Positions 26,396-37,369 of a stretch of 64,000 nt of DNA are shown in pieces. Under the pieces are notes generated by a model. That model was not told where the DNA came from and did not search any database. It worked only from the letters and a program-made list of their open reading frames with translations. The DNA is taken from contig NZ_LT906473.1 in NCBI RefSeq assembly GCF_900187295.1, positions 2,294,001 through 2,358,000 on the forward strand, given 5' to 3'. Each line of letters starts with the position of its first letter. The stretch's first letter is position 1. The position numbers were made by a program, and so were the translations under genes. Source of the DNA: Corynebacterium cystitidis (GTDB lineage Bacteria > Actinomycetota > Actinomycetes > Mycobacteriales > Mycobacteriaceae).

Positions 26396-27850
26396 ATGTC
26401 ATCAACACCGGATGTGCGACGAACACCGACAGGGGAAGCAGTCTCACTCCTACTCGCTCTTTTGGTGGCAGTGTTCGCGTTTCAGCTCAACGCGTCTATG
26501 CTGTCTCCGGCCCTGGCAACAATGGAGGCAGAACTTAACGCCACTGCAGCCCAGATTGGCCTGACGCAAACCGCATTTTTTACGGCTGCAGCGTTGTTCT
26601 CACTCTTTCTTCCGCGGTGGGGCGACCTCATTGGTCGTCGTAAAGTTCTCGTCGGAATGATGCTCGTTACTGGTATCGGCTGTGTTGTTGCAGCACTCGC
26701 CCCAAACGTTACGGTCCTTTTCATCGGCCGCGTGATCCAAGGTGTGGCAGGCCCGACGGTTCCGCTGTGCTTGATTATGCTGCGCCAGCAGGTGCCAAAC
26801 GAAAAGCAATACGCCCTATATATGGGCATTCTCACCTCTGTCAACGGCGGAATTGGTGGCGTTGATGCGTTGGCTGGCGGATGGCTTGCTGGCACCTTCG
26901 GTTTCCGCTCTATTTTCTGGGTGATGGCCGGGTTTTGTGTTGCAGCAGTCTTTGCAGTGCAGTTCTTTACCCGTGAATCACGCGCGAAGGAACATCAGCC
27001 AATGGACTGGGCCGGTGTGTTACCACTGGCCATTGCAATCGGTGCCCTCCTCACCGCGTTCAACGAGGCGGGCAAGATTCAAGACGCCAACTGGTGGCTC
27101 GTTGTTCTCCTAGTTGCGGTTGGTGTGATCGGAGTGGTTGTCTTCTGGAATGTTGAAAAGAAAGTAGCCCACCCGCTTGTCACCGTGGATTACCTCAAAC
27201 AACGCCGAACCTGGGCATTGCTGCTGACCACACTGCTGACCATGACCGGTGTCTTCGCAATCATGAACGGGCTGATCCCGAACCTCGCCCAAGACCCTGT
27301 CAATGGTCCCGGAATGTCCGCCGGCATCGTTTCCTGGTGGACACTTACTCCATATGCCTTAGCAGGTTTGGTTTTCGGGCCGGTCGCTGGCTTACTCGCC
27401 GCCAAGTTTGGATACAAGAAAATTCTCCAAGTCGGTATTGCAGGCACGTTCCTCGGCGTTCTTGGGGCGATCTTCATGTCGGCCTCCCCTACCCCTGTGA
27501 CACTGCTTATCATCTCGATCTTCGTCGGTATAACTTATGCCGGCACCGCCAACATCATGTTGAACGGGCTCGGAGTGGTACTCTCCCCTGCCGATAACCA
27601 AGGCTATCTTCCCGGTATGAATGCCGGCGCGTTCAATTTGGGTGCCGGTGTTTCTTTTGCGGTCCTCTTCGCTGTGGCAACTATTTTCGTCGATAGTTCA
27701 GGCGGCTACGCAGCAGGCATGGTCGCAGGCGCAATCCTGCTCGCGTGCGCTTTCCTTACCTCATTTCTCATCCCTCAACCCGAAACAATTCCCGATACGT
27801 TGGCAGCAGAAGCTGCCCGTAAGACCGAAGGAGTCACTCACAATGCATAA
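26396..27850 (+). CDS. MFS transporter, probably nucleoside uptake
   Basis: A 484-residue major facilitator with about 14 helices. The MFS signature between helices 2 and 3 is present (RWGDLIGRRKVLVG), as is GRVIQGVAGPTVPL in helix 4. AAGGGG precedes the ATG. It overlaps the nucleoside hydrolase gene by 8 bases (ATGCATAA), so the two are one operon; by analogy with the C. glutamicum uriT-uriH pair it probably imports a nucleoside such as uridine. The substrate is inferred from the neighbour, not from the transporter itself. Confidence 0.85.
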   Translation: MSSTPDVRRTPTGEAVSLLLALLVAVFAFQLNASMLSPALATMEAELNATAAQIGLTQTAFFTAAALFSLFLPRWGDLIGRRKVLVGMMLVTGIGCVVAALAPNVTVLFIGRVIQGVAGPTVPLCLIMLRQQVPNEKQYALYMGILTSVNGGIGGVDALAGGWLAGTFGFRSIFWVMAGFCVAAVFAVQFFTRESRAKEHQPMDWAGVLPLAIAIGALLTAFNEAGKIQDANWWLVVLLVAVGVIGVVVFWNVEKKVAHPLVTVDYLKQRRTWALLLTTLLTMTGVFAIMNGLIPNLAQDPVNGPGMSAGIVSWWTLTPYALAGLVFGPVAGLLAAKFGYKKILQVGIAGTFLGVLGAIFMSASPTPVTLLIISIFVGITYAGTANIMLNGLGVVLSPADNQGYLPGMNAGAFNLGAGVSFAVLFAVATIFVDSSGGYAAGMVAGAILLACAFLTSFLIPQPETIPDTLAAEAARKTEGVTHNA

Positions 27851-28781
27851 AATCATTCTCGACTGCGATCCCGGCCATGACGATGCCGTGGCGATGCTGT
27901 TGGCCTATGGCAATCCCGACATCGACCTGCTCGGCATCACAACCGTCGGCGGCAACCAGACACTTGAAAAGGTCACCTTTAACGCGCGACAAGTGATGAC
28001 GATCGCGAACATGAGCGACGTTCCCCTGTACGCAGGTGCAACACGCCCACTTGTGCGCCCCGTTGAAGTTGCTGAAGACATTCATGGTGATACCGGAATG
28101 GAAATTCACGGCTATGAGTTACCGGAACCTACCGTCGATACGCACGAGGGCAGTGGCGTGCAGTTCATCATCGACACCGTGATGTCGCACGAACCCGGTA
28201 CCGTCACCCTTGTGCCCACAGGCCCGCTGACCAATATTGCCCTCGCAGCCCGGCTGGAGCCACGCATCGTGGAGCGCGTGAAGGAAGTCGTACTGATGGG
28301 TGGTGGCTACCATGTTGGGAACTGGTCCGCTGTGGCCGAGTTCAATATTAAGATCGACCCGGAAGCTGCCCATATCGTGTTCAATGAGCCGTGGAAACTG
28401 ACCATGGTGGGCCTGGATCTCACCCACCAGGCTTTGGCCACCCCTGAGGTTGAAGCAGAGATCAAGTCGATTGGTACGGACACCGCCGACTTTGTTGTGG
28501 GGCTTTTCGGCGCTTTCCGGAAGAATTATCAGGACGCGCAAGGGTTTGAAAATCCTCCCGTGCACGATCCCTGCACCATTGCTTACCTCGTGGATCCGTC
28601 GATTGTGGAAACCCGAAAGGTGCCACTCGATGTGGAGCTCAACGGCACACTCACCACCGGGATGACGGTGGCGGACTTCCGGGCTCCGGCCCCTGCTGAT
28701 TGCAACACTCAGGTGGCCACGAAGTTGGATGCGCCGAAGTTCTGGGATCTGGTTGCCGCAGCAATTCGCGCTATCGGCTAG
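27843..28781 (+). CDS. Nucleoside hydrolase (IunH/UriH family)
   Basis: A 312-residue enzyme that cleaves ribonucleosides to base and ribose in the cytoplasm. The calcium-binding DxDPGxDD motif is at the N-terminus ([12 protein letters not shown]), with [12 protein letters not shown] and [25 protein letters not shown] further on, and the last active-site aspartate in [16 protein letters not shown] lies 9 bases before the ATG. With the overlapping MFS gene it forms a nucleoside scavenging pair. Base preference cannot be read from the sequence. Confidence 0.92.
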   Translation: MHKIILDCDPGHDDAVAMLLAYGNPDIDLLGITTVGGNQTLEKVTFNARQVMTIANMSDVPLYAGATRPLVRPVEVAEDIHGDTGMEIHGYELPEPTVDTHEGSGVQFIIDTVMSHEPGTVTLVPTGPLTNIALAARLEPRIVERVKEVVLMGGGYHVGNWSAVAEFNIKIDPEAAHIVFNEPWKLTMVGLDLTHQALATPEVEAEIKSIGTDTADFVVGLFGAFRKNYQDAQGFENPPVHDPCTIAYLVDPSIVETRKVPLDVELNGTLTTGMTVADFRAPAPADCNTQVATKLDAPKFWDLVAAAIRAIG

Positions 28782-28800
28782 CGCGCTAGACTCGCTAAGC

Positions 28801-29664
28801 ATGAAGGGCATTATTCTCGCTGGCGGATCGGGCACGCGGCTGTACCCCATCACGAAGGGCATTTCGAAGCAGCTGATGCCCATCTATGACAAACCCATGA
28901 TCTACTACCCGCTGTCCACGCTGATTGGCGCGGGGATCAGGGAGATCTTGATTATTACTACCCCGGAGGATCAGGACGCTTTTCGACGATTGCTTGGTGA
29001 CGGCTCGGATTGGGGGCTCATGCTCGATTACGCGGTGCAGCCACAACCTGAGGGGTTGGCGCAGGCGTTCATTATTGGCGAGGAGTTTATCGGCGACGAT
29101 TCTGTGGCACTAGTCCTGGGGGATAATATTTTCGAGGGCGCAGGTCTCAGCCAAGCAACAGCGCGGTGCCAGGCCCCGGACGGTGGCATGATTTTTGCGT
29201 ATGAGGTGTCGGACCCGCAGCGCTACGGTGTGGTGGAGTTCGACACCGACGGCACGGCTTTGTCGATCGAGGAGAAACCAGAGCACCCAAAGAGCAGTTT
29301 TGCGGTGGTGGGGCTGTATTTTTACGACAACGGCGTGGTGGATATTGCGAAGCAGATCCGGCCCAGCGCGCGCGGTGAGTTGGAGATCACCGCTGTCAAT
29401 GAGGCGTACCTGGAGCAGGGCCGGTTGCAGGTTCAGCGCCTGCAGCGCGGGGATGTGTGGCTGGATACCGGAACGATTGATTCGATGGCGGAGGCCAGCG
29501 CCTATGTTGAGGTGATCCAGAAGCGGACGGGTTCGATCGTCGGCAGCCCGGAGGTGGCCGCCTACCGGGAGGGCTTCATCAACGCCGCCCAGCTAGAAAA
29601 GCTGGCCGGGCCGATGATGAAGTCAGGCTACGGGGTATACCTGCTCGAAGCGATCGATCTATAG
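28801..29664 (+). CDS. rmlA: Glucose-1-phosphate thymidylyltransferase
   Basis: A 287-residue nucleotidyltransferase that makes dTDP-glucose, the first step of the rhamnose pathway. Signature [25 protein letters not shown] at the N-terminus, VLGDNIFEG for metal binding, and VEEKP-like [17 protein letters not shown] at 28787-28792 lies 8 bases before the ATG without a Shine-Dalgarno, so it probably has its own leaderless promoter even though the nucleoside hydrolase gene ends only 19 bases upstream. Copy of the 13-bp word at 28977. Confidence 0.96.
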   Translation: MKGIILAGGSGTRLYPITKGISKQLMPIYDKPMIYYPLSTLIGAGIREILIITTPEDQDAFRRLLGDGSDWGLMLDYAVQPQPEGLAQAFIIGEEFIGDDSVALVLGDNIFEGAGLSQATARCQAPDGGMIFAYEVSDPQRYGVVEFDTDGTALSIEEKPEHPKSSFAVVGLYFYDNGVVDIAKQIRPSARGELEITAVNEAYLEQGRLQVQRLQRGDVWLDTGTIDSMAEASAYVEVIQKRTGSIVGSPEVAAYREGFINAAQLEKLAGPMMKSGYGVYLLEAIDL

Positions 29665-29671
29665 TGGTGCC

Positions 29672-30493
29672 ATGGTCTCCCCCGTTACGGCCCTGATGTC
29701 GATCTACGCGCGTACCCAGCCCGCCGAGTTGCGCGCGGCACTGGATTCCCTGGCGGCGCAGACTCTGCCTGCGGCACGGATCATCGTGGTGATCGACGGC
29801 CCCGTACCCGACGAATTACACACGCTTATCGACGAATACCCCAACGCTGTGGCCCACCCACTCGAGCACAACCAAGGCCTTGGGGCGGCGCTGGCTGCAG
29901 GTTTGGAGCAGGTAGACACTGAGTTTGTGGCCCGCCTGGACTCGGACGATATCGCGTTTCCTGACCGTTTTGAGAAGCAGGTGGAGTTTCTGCGCAACAA
30001 CCCAGACATCGCGGTGGTGGGGACAGCGGTGCAGGAATTCGACGACACCATTTTTAGTGCGACTGGCCAGCTGGAGGCGTCGTTAGGCGAGATCCGGAGG
30101 CTTCCGGAAGACCCAAGCGCGTATGCGAAACTGAATTCACCGCTGAATCATCCGTCGGTGATGATGCGTACCGCCGACGTCCGCGCCGTGGGTGGCTACC
30201 GCCACCTGCCGTTTATTGAGGACTATGACCTGTGGGCCCGGCTGCTTGCGGACGGTAAAAAGCTGCACAATATGGCCGAACCGCTGACCTATTTCCGGGT
30301 TAGCGACGCACAGCTGGCACGACGCACCAACAAGAAAATGCTGCGGTCTGAGATCCAACTCCAGAAAAATCTGGCCAGCTACGGGCTGGTGTCACCCCCG
30401 CGCGCGGCGGCGAACCTGGTGGTGCGCACCACCTACCGCATGCTGCCCACGGCAGTGCTACGCAAAGTCAATGGGCTGCTATTCCACCGGTAG
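29672..30493 (+). CDS. Glycosyltransferase family 2
   Basis: A 273-residue GT-A fold enzyme. Nucleotide-sugar and metal binding residues are in ARLDSDDIAFPDRF (DxD-like) and the acceptor-side SPLNHPSVMMR and FIEDYDLWARLL (ED catalytic region). A weak hydrophobic C-terminus (VVRTTYRMLPTAVLRKV) may bind the membrane. TATAGT at 29660-29665 lies 6 bases before the ATG, so it is probably leaderless. Adjacent to rmlA, a rhamnosyl- or other cell-wall glycan transferase is likely; the substrate is not proven. Confidence 0.88.
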   Translation: MVSPVTALMSIYARTQPAELRAALDSLAAQTLPAARIIVVIDGPVPDELHTLIDEYPNAVAHPLEHNQGLGAALAAGLEQVDTEFVARLDSDDIAFPDRFEKQVEFLRNNPDIAVVGTAVQEFDDTIFSATGQLEASLGEIRRLPEDPSAYAKLNSPLNHPSVMMRTADVRAVGGYRHLPFIEDYDLWARLLADGKKLHNMAEPLTYFRVSDAQLARRTNKKMLRSEIQLQKNLASYGLVSPPRAAANLVVRTTYRMLPTAVLRKVNGLLFHR

Positions 30494-30511
30494 CGGTTAT
30501 GATATGAAATC

Positions 30512-31207
30512 ATGAACGCCACCACAGATTTCAGCGACACGTGGCTGATCGTGCCCTGCTACAACGAAGGGCAGGTCATCCGCGAGGTGGTCGAGCATGC
30601 GCGCGACACGTTCCCCAACATCGCGGTGGTCAACGACGGGTCGAAAGATAATTCGCGCGAAGAAATCCGCGCGTCCGGGGCGCACCTGGTGGACCACCCG
30701 GTCAACCTGGGGCAGGGAGCGGCGATTCAAACCGGTGTGGAATACGCCCGCCAACAGCCTGGCGCGCAATATTTTGTCACCTTTGATGCCGACGGGCAGC
30801 ACCAGGTCAAAGATGTGGTACGCATGCTTGAAAGGTTGCGCAGCGAGCCGGTGGATATTATCGTCGGCACGCGTTTTGCGGGCCAAGACAATTCGCAAGT
30901 GCCCTGGATCAAGCGCGTCGTGCTGAAAACGGTGGTGCTGCTGAGCCCTCGCACGAAGCGTTTGGGGCTCACTGATGCCCACAACGGCCTGCGCGTGTTC
31001 AACAAGAAGGTCGCCGATGAGATGGATATCCGGATGAATGGGATGTCGCATGCCAGCGAAATCGTGGGCATGATAGACCAGAAGAACTGGCGCGTGGCCG
31101 AAGAGCCCGTGGACATTTTGTACACCGAGTACTCCATGAGCAAGGGCCAATCCTTGATCAACGGCGTGAATATTCTCGCCGATGGCATTGTGGCAAGGAG
31201 GCTGTAA
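30512..31207 (+). CDS. Glycosyltransferase family 2, DPM-synthase-like
   Basis: A 231-residue enzyme resembling dolichyl/polyprenyl-phosphate sugar synthases: WLIVPCYNEGQVIREVV, AVVNDGSKDN, then TFDADGQHQVKD (DxD). It lacks C-terminal membrane helices and is followed without a gap by a DUF2304 membrane protein, a pairing common in bacteria that may supply the membrane part. TATGAT at 30498-30503 lies 8 bases before the ATG (probably leaderless). Confidence 0.9.
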   Translation: MNATTDFSDTWLIVPCYNEGQVIREVVEHARDTFPNIAVVNDGSKDNSREEIRASGAHLVDHPVNLGQGAAIQTGVEYARQQPGAQYFVTFDADGQHQVKDVVRMLERLRSEPVDIIVGTRFAGQDNSQVPWIKRVVLKTVVLLSPRTKRLGLTDAHNGLRVFNKKVADEMDIRMNGMSHASEIVGMIDQKNWRVAEEPVDILYTEYSMSKGQSLINGVNILADGIVARRL

Positions 31208-31555
31208 ATGATCCAAATTTTGCTGCTGATCGCCGCGGTTGTGATGGTGGCGTATTTTTTCCTCAACCGGAAGAAAGCGCGCGCAAAGGCGTGGGTCAAG
31301 ATTGGGTTCGTGCTGCTTGCTGTCGCTGCGGTGTGGGCGATTTTGCGTCCCGACGATCTCACCGTAGTAGCCAACTGGCTGGGCGTCGACCGCGGCACCG
31401 ACCTGATGCTCTACGCTTTGGTTGTCGCATTTTTCTTTACGACGATGTCCACCTGGGTCCGCTTCCGTGAACAAGAACTGCGCTACGCGCGCCTGGCCCG
31501 CTCGATCGCGGTGCAGAATGCCGAAGCCCCCGAGGACCGCACCGACCGCACCTAG
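31208..31555 (+). CDS. DUF2304 membrane protein
   Basis: A 115-residue protein with three hydrophobic segments (about residues 2-19, 31-47 and 66-82) and a polar C-terminus. DUF2304 proteins are found directly after GT2 enzymes and are thought to act with them at the membrane. The ATG immediately follows the TAA of the glycosyltransferase gene, so translation is coupled. Confidence 0.85.
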   Translation: MIQILLLIAAVVMVAYFFLNRKKARAKAWVKIGFVLLAVAAVWAILRPDDLTVVANWLGVDRGTDLMLYALVVAFFFTTMSTWVRFREQELRYARLARSIAVQNAEAPEDRTDRT

Positions 31556-31609
31556 CTTGTCCTAGCACCCCGATCCCCACATGCCGCCGCAAGTGATACC
31601 GTTAGTGCC

Positions 31610-33363
<1,754 letters not shown>

Positions 33364-33382
33364 TCAGTCTAATAGGTATTCG

Positions 33383-34009
33383 CTAGTAGCCGCGCTTAAT
33401 CCACTCTTCCAAGTGCGGTGCCTCATCACCGATGGTGGTGTGATCACCATGCCCGGTGCGCACCACTGTCTCTGCGGGCAGGTCCAAAACGGACTTCTGC
33501 AGGGACTCAATGATGGTGTCGAAGCTGGAGTAAGAACGGCCCGTTGCACCGGGACCACCCTGGAAGAGGGTGTCGCCGGAAAACAGCTCCGCGGCCTCAG
33601 GCACGTAGAGCACGCACGAACCCGGCGAGTGGCCTGGGGTGCTTAAGACCTTGATATCGGTACCAGCAATCTGGAAGGTCTGGCCATCTTCGAGGTCGCG
33701 ATAGTTCAGGCCATTGTTGGTTTCTTCCCACAGCATGGAGTCGGCTGGGTGAAGGTAGATGGGGGCGTCGACAAGCTCGGTCAACCGCGGTGCGGCATCG
33801 ATGTGGTCATTGTGGCCGTGGGTAGCGATGATGCCTTTGACCTTGCGGTCACCTACAGCAGCGGCGATGGCGTCGGCGTCGTGGGCTGCGTCGATGATGA
33901 ATACCTCGGAGTCGTCGCCGACGATCCAGACGTTGTTATCCACATCCCACTCACCGCCGTCGAGCTTAAATTTTCCGGATGTGACTACGTTGTCAATGCG
34001 AAAAGTCAT
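33383..34009 (-). CDS. Metallo-beta-lactamase fold hydrolase paired with formaldehyde dehydrogenase
   Basis: A 208-residue glyoxalase-II-like hydrolase with the metal motif THGHNDHIDA, the next ligand in TPGHSPGSC, the bridging aspartate in FSGDTLF and a last histidine in RTGHGDHTTIG. It lies directly after the mycothiol-dependent formaldehyde dehydrogenase gene, so it may hydrolyse S-formylmycothiol; that role is inferred from context. AAGGAG precedes the ATG. Confidence 0.85.
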   Translation of the reverse strand: MTFRIDNVVTSGKFKLDGGEWDVDNNVWIVGDDSEVFIIDAAHDADAIAAAVGDRKVKGIIATHGHNDHIDAAPRLTELVDAPIYLHPADSMLWEETNNGLNYRDLEDGQTFQIAGTDIKVLSTPGHSPGSCVLYVPEAAELFSGDTLFQGGPGATGRSYSSFDTIIESLQKSVLDLPAETVVRTGHGDHTTIGDEAPHLEEWIKRGY

Positions 34010-34025
34010 TGGTATGGCTCCTTAC

Positions 34026-34051
34026 TTGATGCGCTTATTTGATGCGCTTAT
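34026..34051. repeat. 13-bp tandem duplication at a stop codon
   Basis: TTGATGCGCTTAT is present twice in a row (34026-34038, 34039-34051). The second copy covers the stop codon of the formaldehyde dehydrogenase gene; the pair fills most of the gap to the MBL gene. Probably replication slippage, without known function. Confidence 0.85.
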
Positions 34052-35148
34052 TTGAATTCGACGACGCTGCGCAGCACGTCGCCGTGTTTCATCTTGGTGA
34101 AGGACTCTTCCACATCGTTGATGCCAATCCGCTCCGAGACGAACTCGCCGAGTGGGAAATGGTCCTGGAGGTGCAGGTCAACATACATGGGGAAGTCACG
34201 CTCTGGCAGGCAGTCGCCGTACCAGGCAGGTTTGATGGAGCCGCCGCGCGAGTACAGGTCGATAGCGGGCAGCTGGATCTCGCTGGTCTGGTTGGGCACG
34301 CCTACCATGACCATCCGGCCTGCGTGGTCACGGGAGTAGAACGCCTGGCGCCAGGTGGGGATGATGCCCACGGCGTCGATGGTGACGTCAGCGCCGAAGC
34401 CGTCGGTTAGCTCGCGGACCTTATCGATGATCTCTTGTTCCTCCATATCTTTGGAGGTAATAGCGTGAGTTGCGCCGAACGTGTCGACGGCTGCTTTGGT
34501 CTTGCGCTCGTCTAGGTCGACCGCGATGATTGTGGTGGCGCCCGCCAGCTTTGCTCCAGCAATAGCTGCTAGGCCTACGCCTCCTAGGCCGAAGACGGCG
34601 ACGGATTCGCCTTTTTGGATGTCGCCGGTGTTGACTGCCGCACCGACGCCGGCCATGATGCCGCAGCCCAGTAGGCCGGCGGCAGCCGGGTCTTCCTCGG
34701 GGTTGACCTTGGTGCACTGGCCTTCGTGAACCAGGGTCTTTTCTGCGAATGAGCCGATCCCGAGCGCCGCGGTTAAAGCAGTGCCGTCCTCCAGCGTCAT
34801 CGGCTGGGAAGCATTGTGGGTGTTAAAGCAGTTCTTCGTGTCCCCTTTGCGGCAGGCACGGCACTCGCCGCACACGGCGCGCCAGTTTAATACGACGAAG
34901 TCGCCGACCTCAACGTGGGTGACGTCTTCGCCGATCTTATCGACGACACCTGCGGTCTCGTGGCCGAGCAGGAAGGGGTATTCGTCGGCGATGTCACCGT
35001 CGCGGTAGGCGAGGTCGGTGTGGCACACGCCGGTGGCTTGGACCTTGACCACAACGTCGTTGGGGCCTGGGTCTGGGATGACAATGTTGGTTACTTCTAC
35101 ATCGGCGCCCTTGGAGCGGGCGATTACACCTTTTACTGTTTCGGTCAT
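34048..35148 (-). CDS. S-(hydroxymethyl)mycothiol dehydrogenase (zinc alcohol dehydrogenase)
   Basis: A 366-residue class III-type MDR enzyme that oxidises the formaldehyde-mycothiol adduct with NAD+. Catalytic zinc ligands are C42 (GVCHTD), H63-E64 (LLGHETAG) and the cysteine in LLGCGIMAG; structural zinc ligands are C93, C96, C99 and C107. NAD fold [19 protein letters not shown]. Corresponds to MscR/FadH (adhE) of actinobacteria. A perfect 17-bp palindrome at 35193-35209 lies 45 bases upstream of the start and may be its operator. Confidence 0.92.
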   Translation of the reverse strand: MTETVKGVIARSKGADVEVTNIVIPDPGPNDVVVKVQATGVCHTDLAYRDGDIADEYPFLLGHETAGVVDKIGEDVTHVEVGDFVVLNWRAVCGECRACRKGDTKNCFNTHNASQPMTLEDGTALTAALGIGSFAEKTLVHEGQCTKVNPEEDPAAAGLLGCGIMAGVGAAVNTGDIQKGESVAVFGLGGVGLAAIAGAKLAGATTIIAVDLDERKTKAAVDTFGATHAITSKDMEEQEIIDKVRELTDGFGADVTIDAVGIIPTWRQAFYSRDHAGRMVMVGVPNQTSEIQLPAIDLYSRGGSIKPAWYGDCLPERDFPMYVDLHLQDHFPLGEFVSERIGINDVEESFTKMKHGDVLRSVVEFK

Positions 35149-35192
35149 GGCCCCAGGCTATCGACTTTAAACAATTCCCGCTTATTGATAAA

Positions 35193-35209
35193 CATTCCCA
35201 ATGGGAATG
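35193..35209. promoter_or_regulatory. Perfect palindrome upstream of the formaldehyde dehydrogenase gene
   Basis: CATTCCCA-A-TGGGAATG is a 17-bp perfect inverted repeat, 45 bases before the dehydrogenase ATG and 66 bases beyond the GH3 stop. Size and place fit an operator for a dimeric repressor or activator controlling formaldehyde detoxification. No regulator gene lies in the window nearby. Confidence 0.55.
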
Positions 35210-35274
35210 GGTCTCTCCCGGGTGCATTGGAGGCTGGAACTCCCGGCACCGGCTCAGTGCCAGGAGAATTGGCG

Positions 35275-37320
35275 CTACAGTCGCTGGCCGTAACCAAACT
35301 GGTAGACATTGCCGTCGCGATCAACGTAGGCGTAGTCCTCGCCGAGGAACTTGCCCGGCACATCACGCGGGGAGTCCGCGAAGGCTGCCACATCGCGCGG
35401 GAAGGAAAACGCCAGCTGTCCCTTCGGGCCACCATCCACGCCGCACAACGCTTCGATGATCGCGCGCGGGGAGGAATCGAAGGTGGCCACCAGTGCCGCA
35501 GCGTGCGGTTCGATCTCCCCCAGTAGCCACGGGTTTGTCACGTTGATCAGGGTGATCGTCGGCACGCTCTTTTGAATCTCGATCACGCGGTCTACATCGA
35601 CTTGGTTGTCACGCGGGTCGATAGACAGCGGCTGGTCTTCCTTATCGTCTGTAAACAGGGCGATCTCTGGGCGGACCCACACGATGGCCACATCAGCATC
35701 TTCGGGCTTATCGACGAACACAGCCTGCGGGAACGCCTCACGGACAGCAGTGGCGAAGCGTTCGTGGGCAAGCTCAGGTTTGGTGCGCGCGGTGACCCAG
35801 GTGTAGATCTTGTGGGTGGCCCCCCGATCCAAAGGCAGTATGGGGCCGTCACCTGCGCCACTTGCGTCGCTGCTATTGCGCAGCAGGGTGACTGAGTCGC
35901 GTTGGGCGCTGTGGCCGGCCGCGACAGCTTGTGGGTTGCCGATCACAGAGGCTGCGGCATCCTCATCTACGAAGGGGTCGTCGAAAAGCCCAAGCTCGAA
36001 GATTTCCACCAGCAGGCGGGTGACTGATTCATCGACGTTGAGGCCGTCGGCGATCGCCTCGCGTACAGCAGATGGGTCAGACACGTCGGAGAAAATGTCC
36101 ACGCCAGCGTTGACTGCGGCGGCGATGCGCTCCGGCTGGGTTTTGTCTTCTACTCCCCACGGCATCGCATCGAGGACGCCAGAGTCAGAGTTAACGTAGC
36201 CGGTGTGGCCGAGTTGTCCACGTAGGATGTCGGTGATCATGGTCTTGTTGAAGGCAAACGCGACTTCCTCAAACTGGGTGCCCTCGGACTGCCAGTACTG
36301 GCGCGGAAGCTGGTCTGCGGACTCGTTGACCGGAACCGCATAGTACGGCATGATCGACGAGGCGCCCGCTTCGATCGCTGCCTGAAATGGCGGGATGTGG
36401 TAAGTGTATAGGGCATTCTCAGTGGGATAGTTGTTGAACTTGCCCCAGGCAAAGTGCGGGTCATGGCCGTCTTCGCGCACCCCACCACCTGGGAAGTGTT
36501 TGACGGTGCAGGCCACCCCGTCGATGGCTCTTCTTCCGCTTTCACCTGTGCGGAGCTGCTGCAGGCCGCGCACCGTGGCGGTGACATAATCGGCCACGAG
36601 CTGTGGGTCCTCCCCGAAGGTATTGGCAAAGCGGGCCCAGCGTGGCTCGGAGGCGACATCGGCCATGTAGCCGTAGACTTTGTGGATGCCGGCGGCGCGC
36701 CACTCGGCAGCAGCACCGGCTGCGAGCTTTTCGACGCGATCTGCGTCCCGTAGGCCAGCCAGGCCCAGTTCAGATGGCCACCCTGAGAACACACCCGAGG
36801 TGTCCTTATCGCCAAACGCCGGCACCACGGAAAAGATGTTGAGCGGGTTGCAGGCAAAAACGGCGGGGATACCTAAGCGAGAGCTCTCTGCGATTTCTTG
36901 GACGGCGTTGGTCCACACAGCCAGATCGCGGGCAGGCAAGTTGTCACGGTAGATGAAGAAGCGCTGGTGGCGCTCATTAATGGACTTATCTGTCGCGGGG
37001 CCCAGCAGCATCGGTTCTGGGTATTCCAGACCAGTCATGGGATGTTTATCGGCCCAGAAGTCTTCGTCGTGAAGTACTTTTCCTTCCTGCGCGTTGGGCA
37101 GGAAGGCGGAGTTGGCCGGGTAGTGCGAGCCGATAATCATCAGGCCCGCTTTCTCGTCGTCGGTCATGCGCGCGACAAGGTCTTCGGCGCGCTCGCGGGG
37201 GCTTAACCGCCAGTCCTCGTAGGGGGTGAGTTGCCCGTCACCGTCAAGGTCCTTGAATTCCAGGCCGTCGACGGTGATGAGGTTTTTGGTGCATGCTGAA
37301 AGTGTGCGTTGAGGTGTCAT
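35275..37320 (-). CDS. Glycoside hydrolase family 3 enzyme
   Basis: A 681-residue GH3 enzyme with both the TIM-barrel and the C-terminal alpha/beta sandwich. Substrate-binding VKHFPGGG (about residue 275) and the nucleophile region YVNSDSGVLDAMPWG, with SDS where many members have SDW, fit beta-glucosidase or beta-N-acetylglucosaminidase. No signal peptide is seen. Residues about 24-36 (DLDGDGQLTPYEDW) look like an EF-hand calcium loop, seen in a subset of GH3 proteins. TACACT (minus strand, 37327-37332) lies 6 bases before the ATG, so it is probably leaderless. Confidence 0.88.
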   Translation of the reverse strand: MTPQRTLSACTKNLITVDGLEFKDLDGDGQLTPYEDWRLSPRERAEDLVARMTDDEKAGLMIIGSHYPANSAFLPNAQEGKVLHDEDFWADKHPMTGLEYPEPMLLGPATDKSINERHQRFFIYRDNLPARDLAVWTNAVQEIAESSRLGIPAVFACNPLNIFSVVPAFGDKDTSGVFSGWPSELGLAGLRDADRVEKLAAGAAAEWRAAGIHKVYGYMADVASEPRWARFANTFGEDPQLVADYVTATVRGLQQLRTGESGRRAIDGVACTVKHFPGGGVREDGHDPHFAWGKFNNYPTENALYTYHIPPFQAAIEAGASSIMPYYAVPVNESADQLPRQYWQSEGTQFEEVAFAFNKTMITDILRGQLGHTGYVNSDSGVLDAMPWGVEDKTQPERIAAAVNAGVDIFSDVSDPSAVREAIADGLNVDESVTRLLVEIFELGLFDDPFVDEDAAASVIGNPQAVAAGHSAQRDSVTLLRNSSDASGAGDGPILPLDRGATHKIYTWVTARTKPELAHERFATAVREAFPQAVFVDKPEDADVAIVWVRPEIALFTDDKEDQPLSIDPRDNQVDVDRVIEIQKSVPTITLINVTNPWLLGEIEPHAAALVATFDSSPRAIIEALCGVDGGPKGQLAFSFPRDVAAFADSPRDVPGKFLGEDYAYVDRDGNVYQFGYGQRL

Positions 37321-37369
37321 ACACCCAGTGTAGGCCTACCAAGCAGCACCTTGGTGGTATTTCGGCCAG

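Noticed and set aside
30497..31474. 325-codon minus-strand frame over a GT2 gene and DUF2304
   Set aside because: Shadow of two well-supported genes; histidine- and glutamine-rich with no domain or ribosome binding site.
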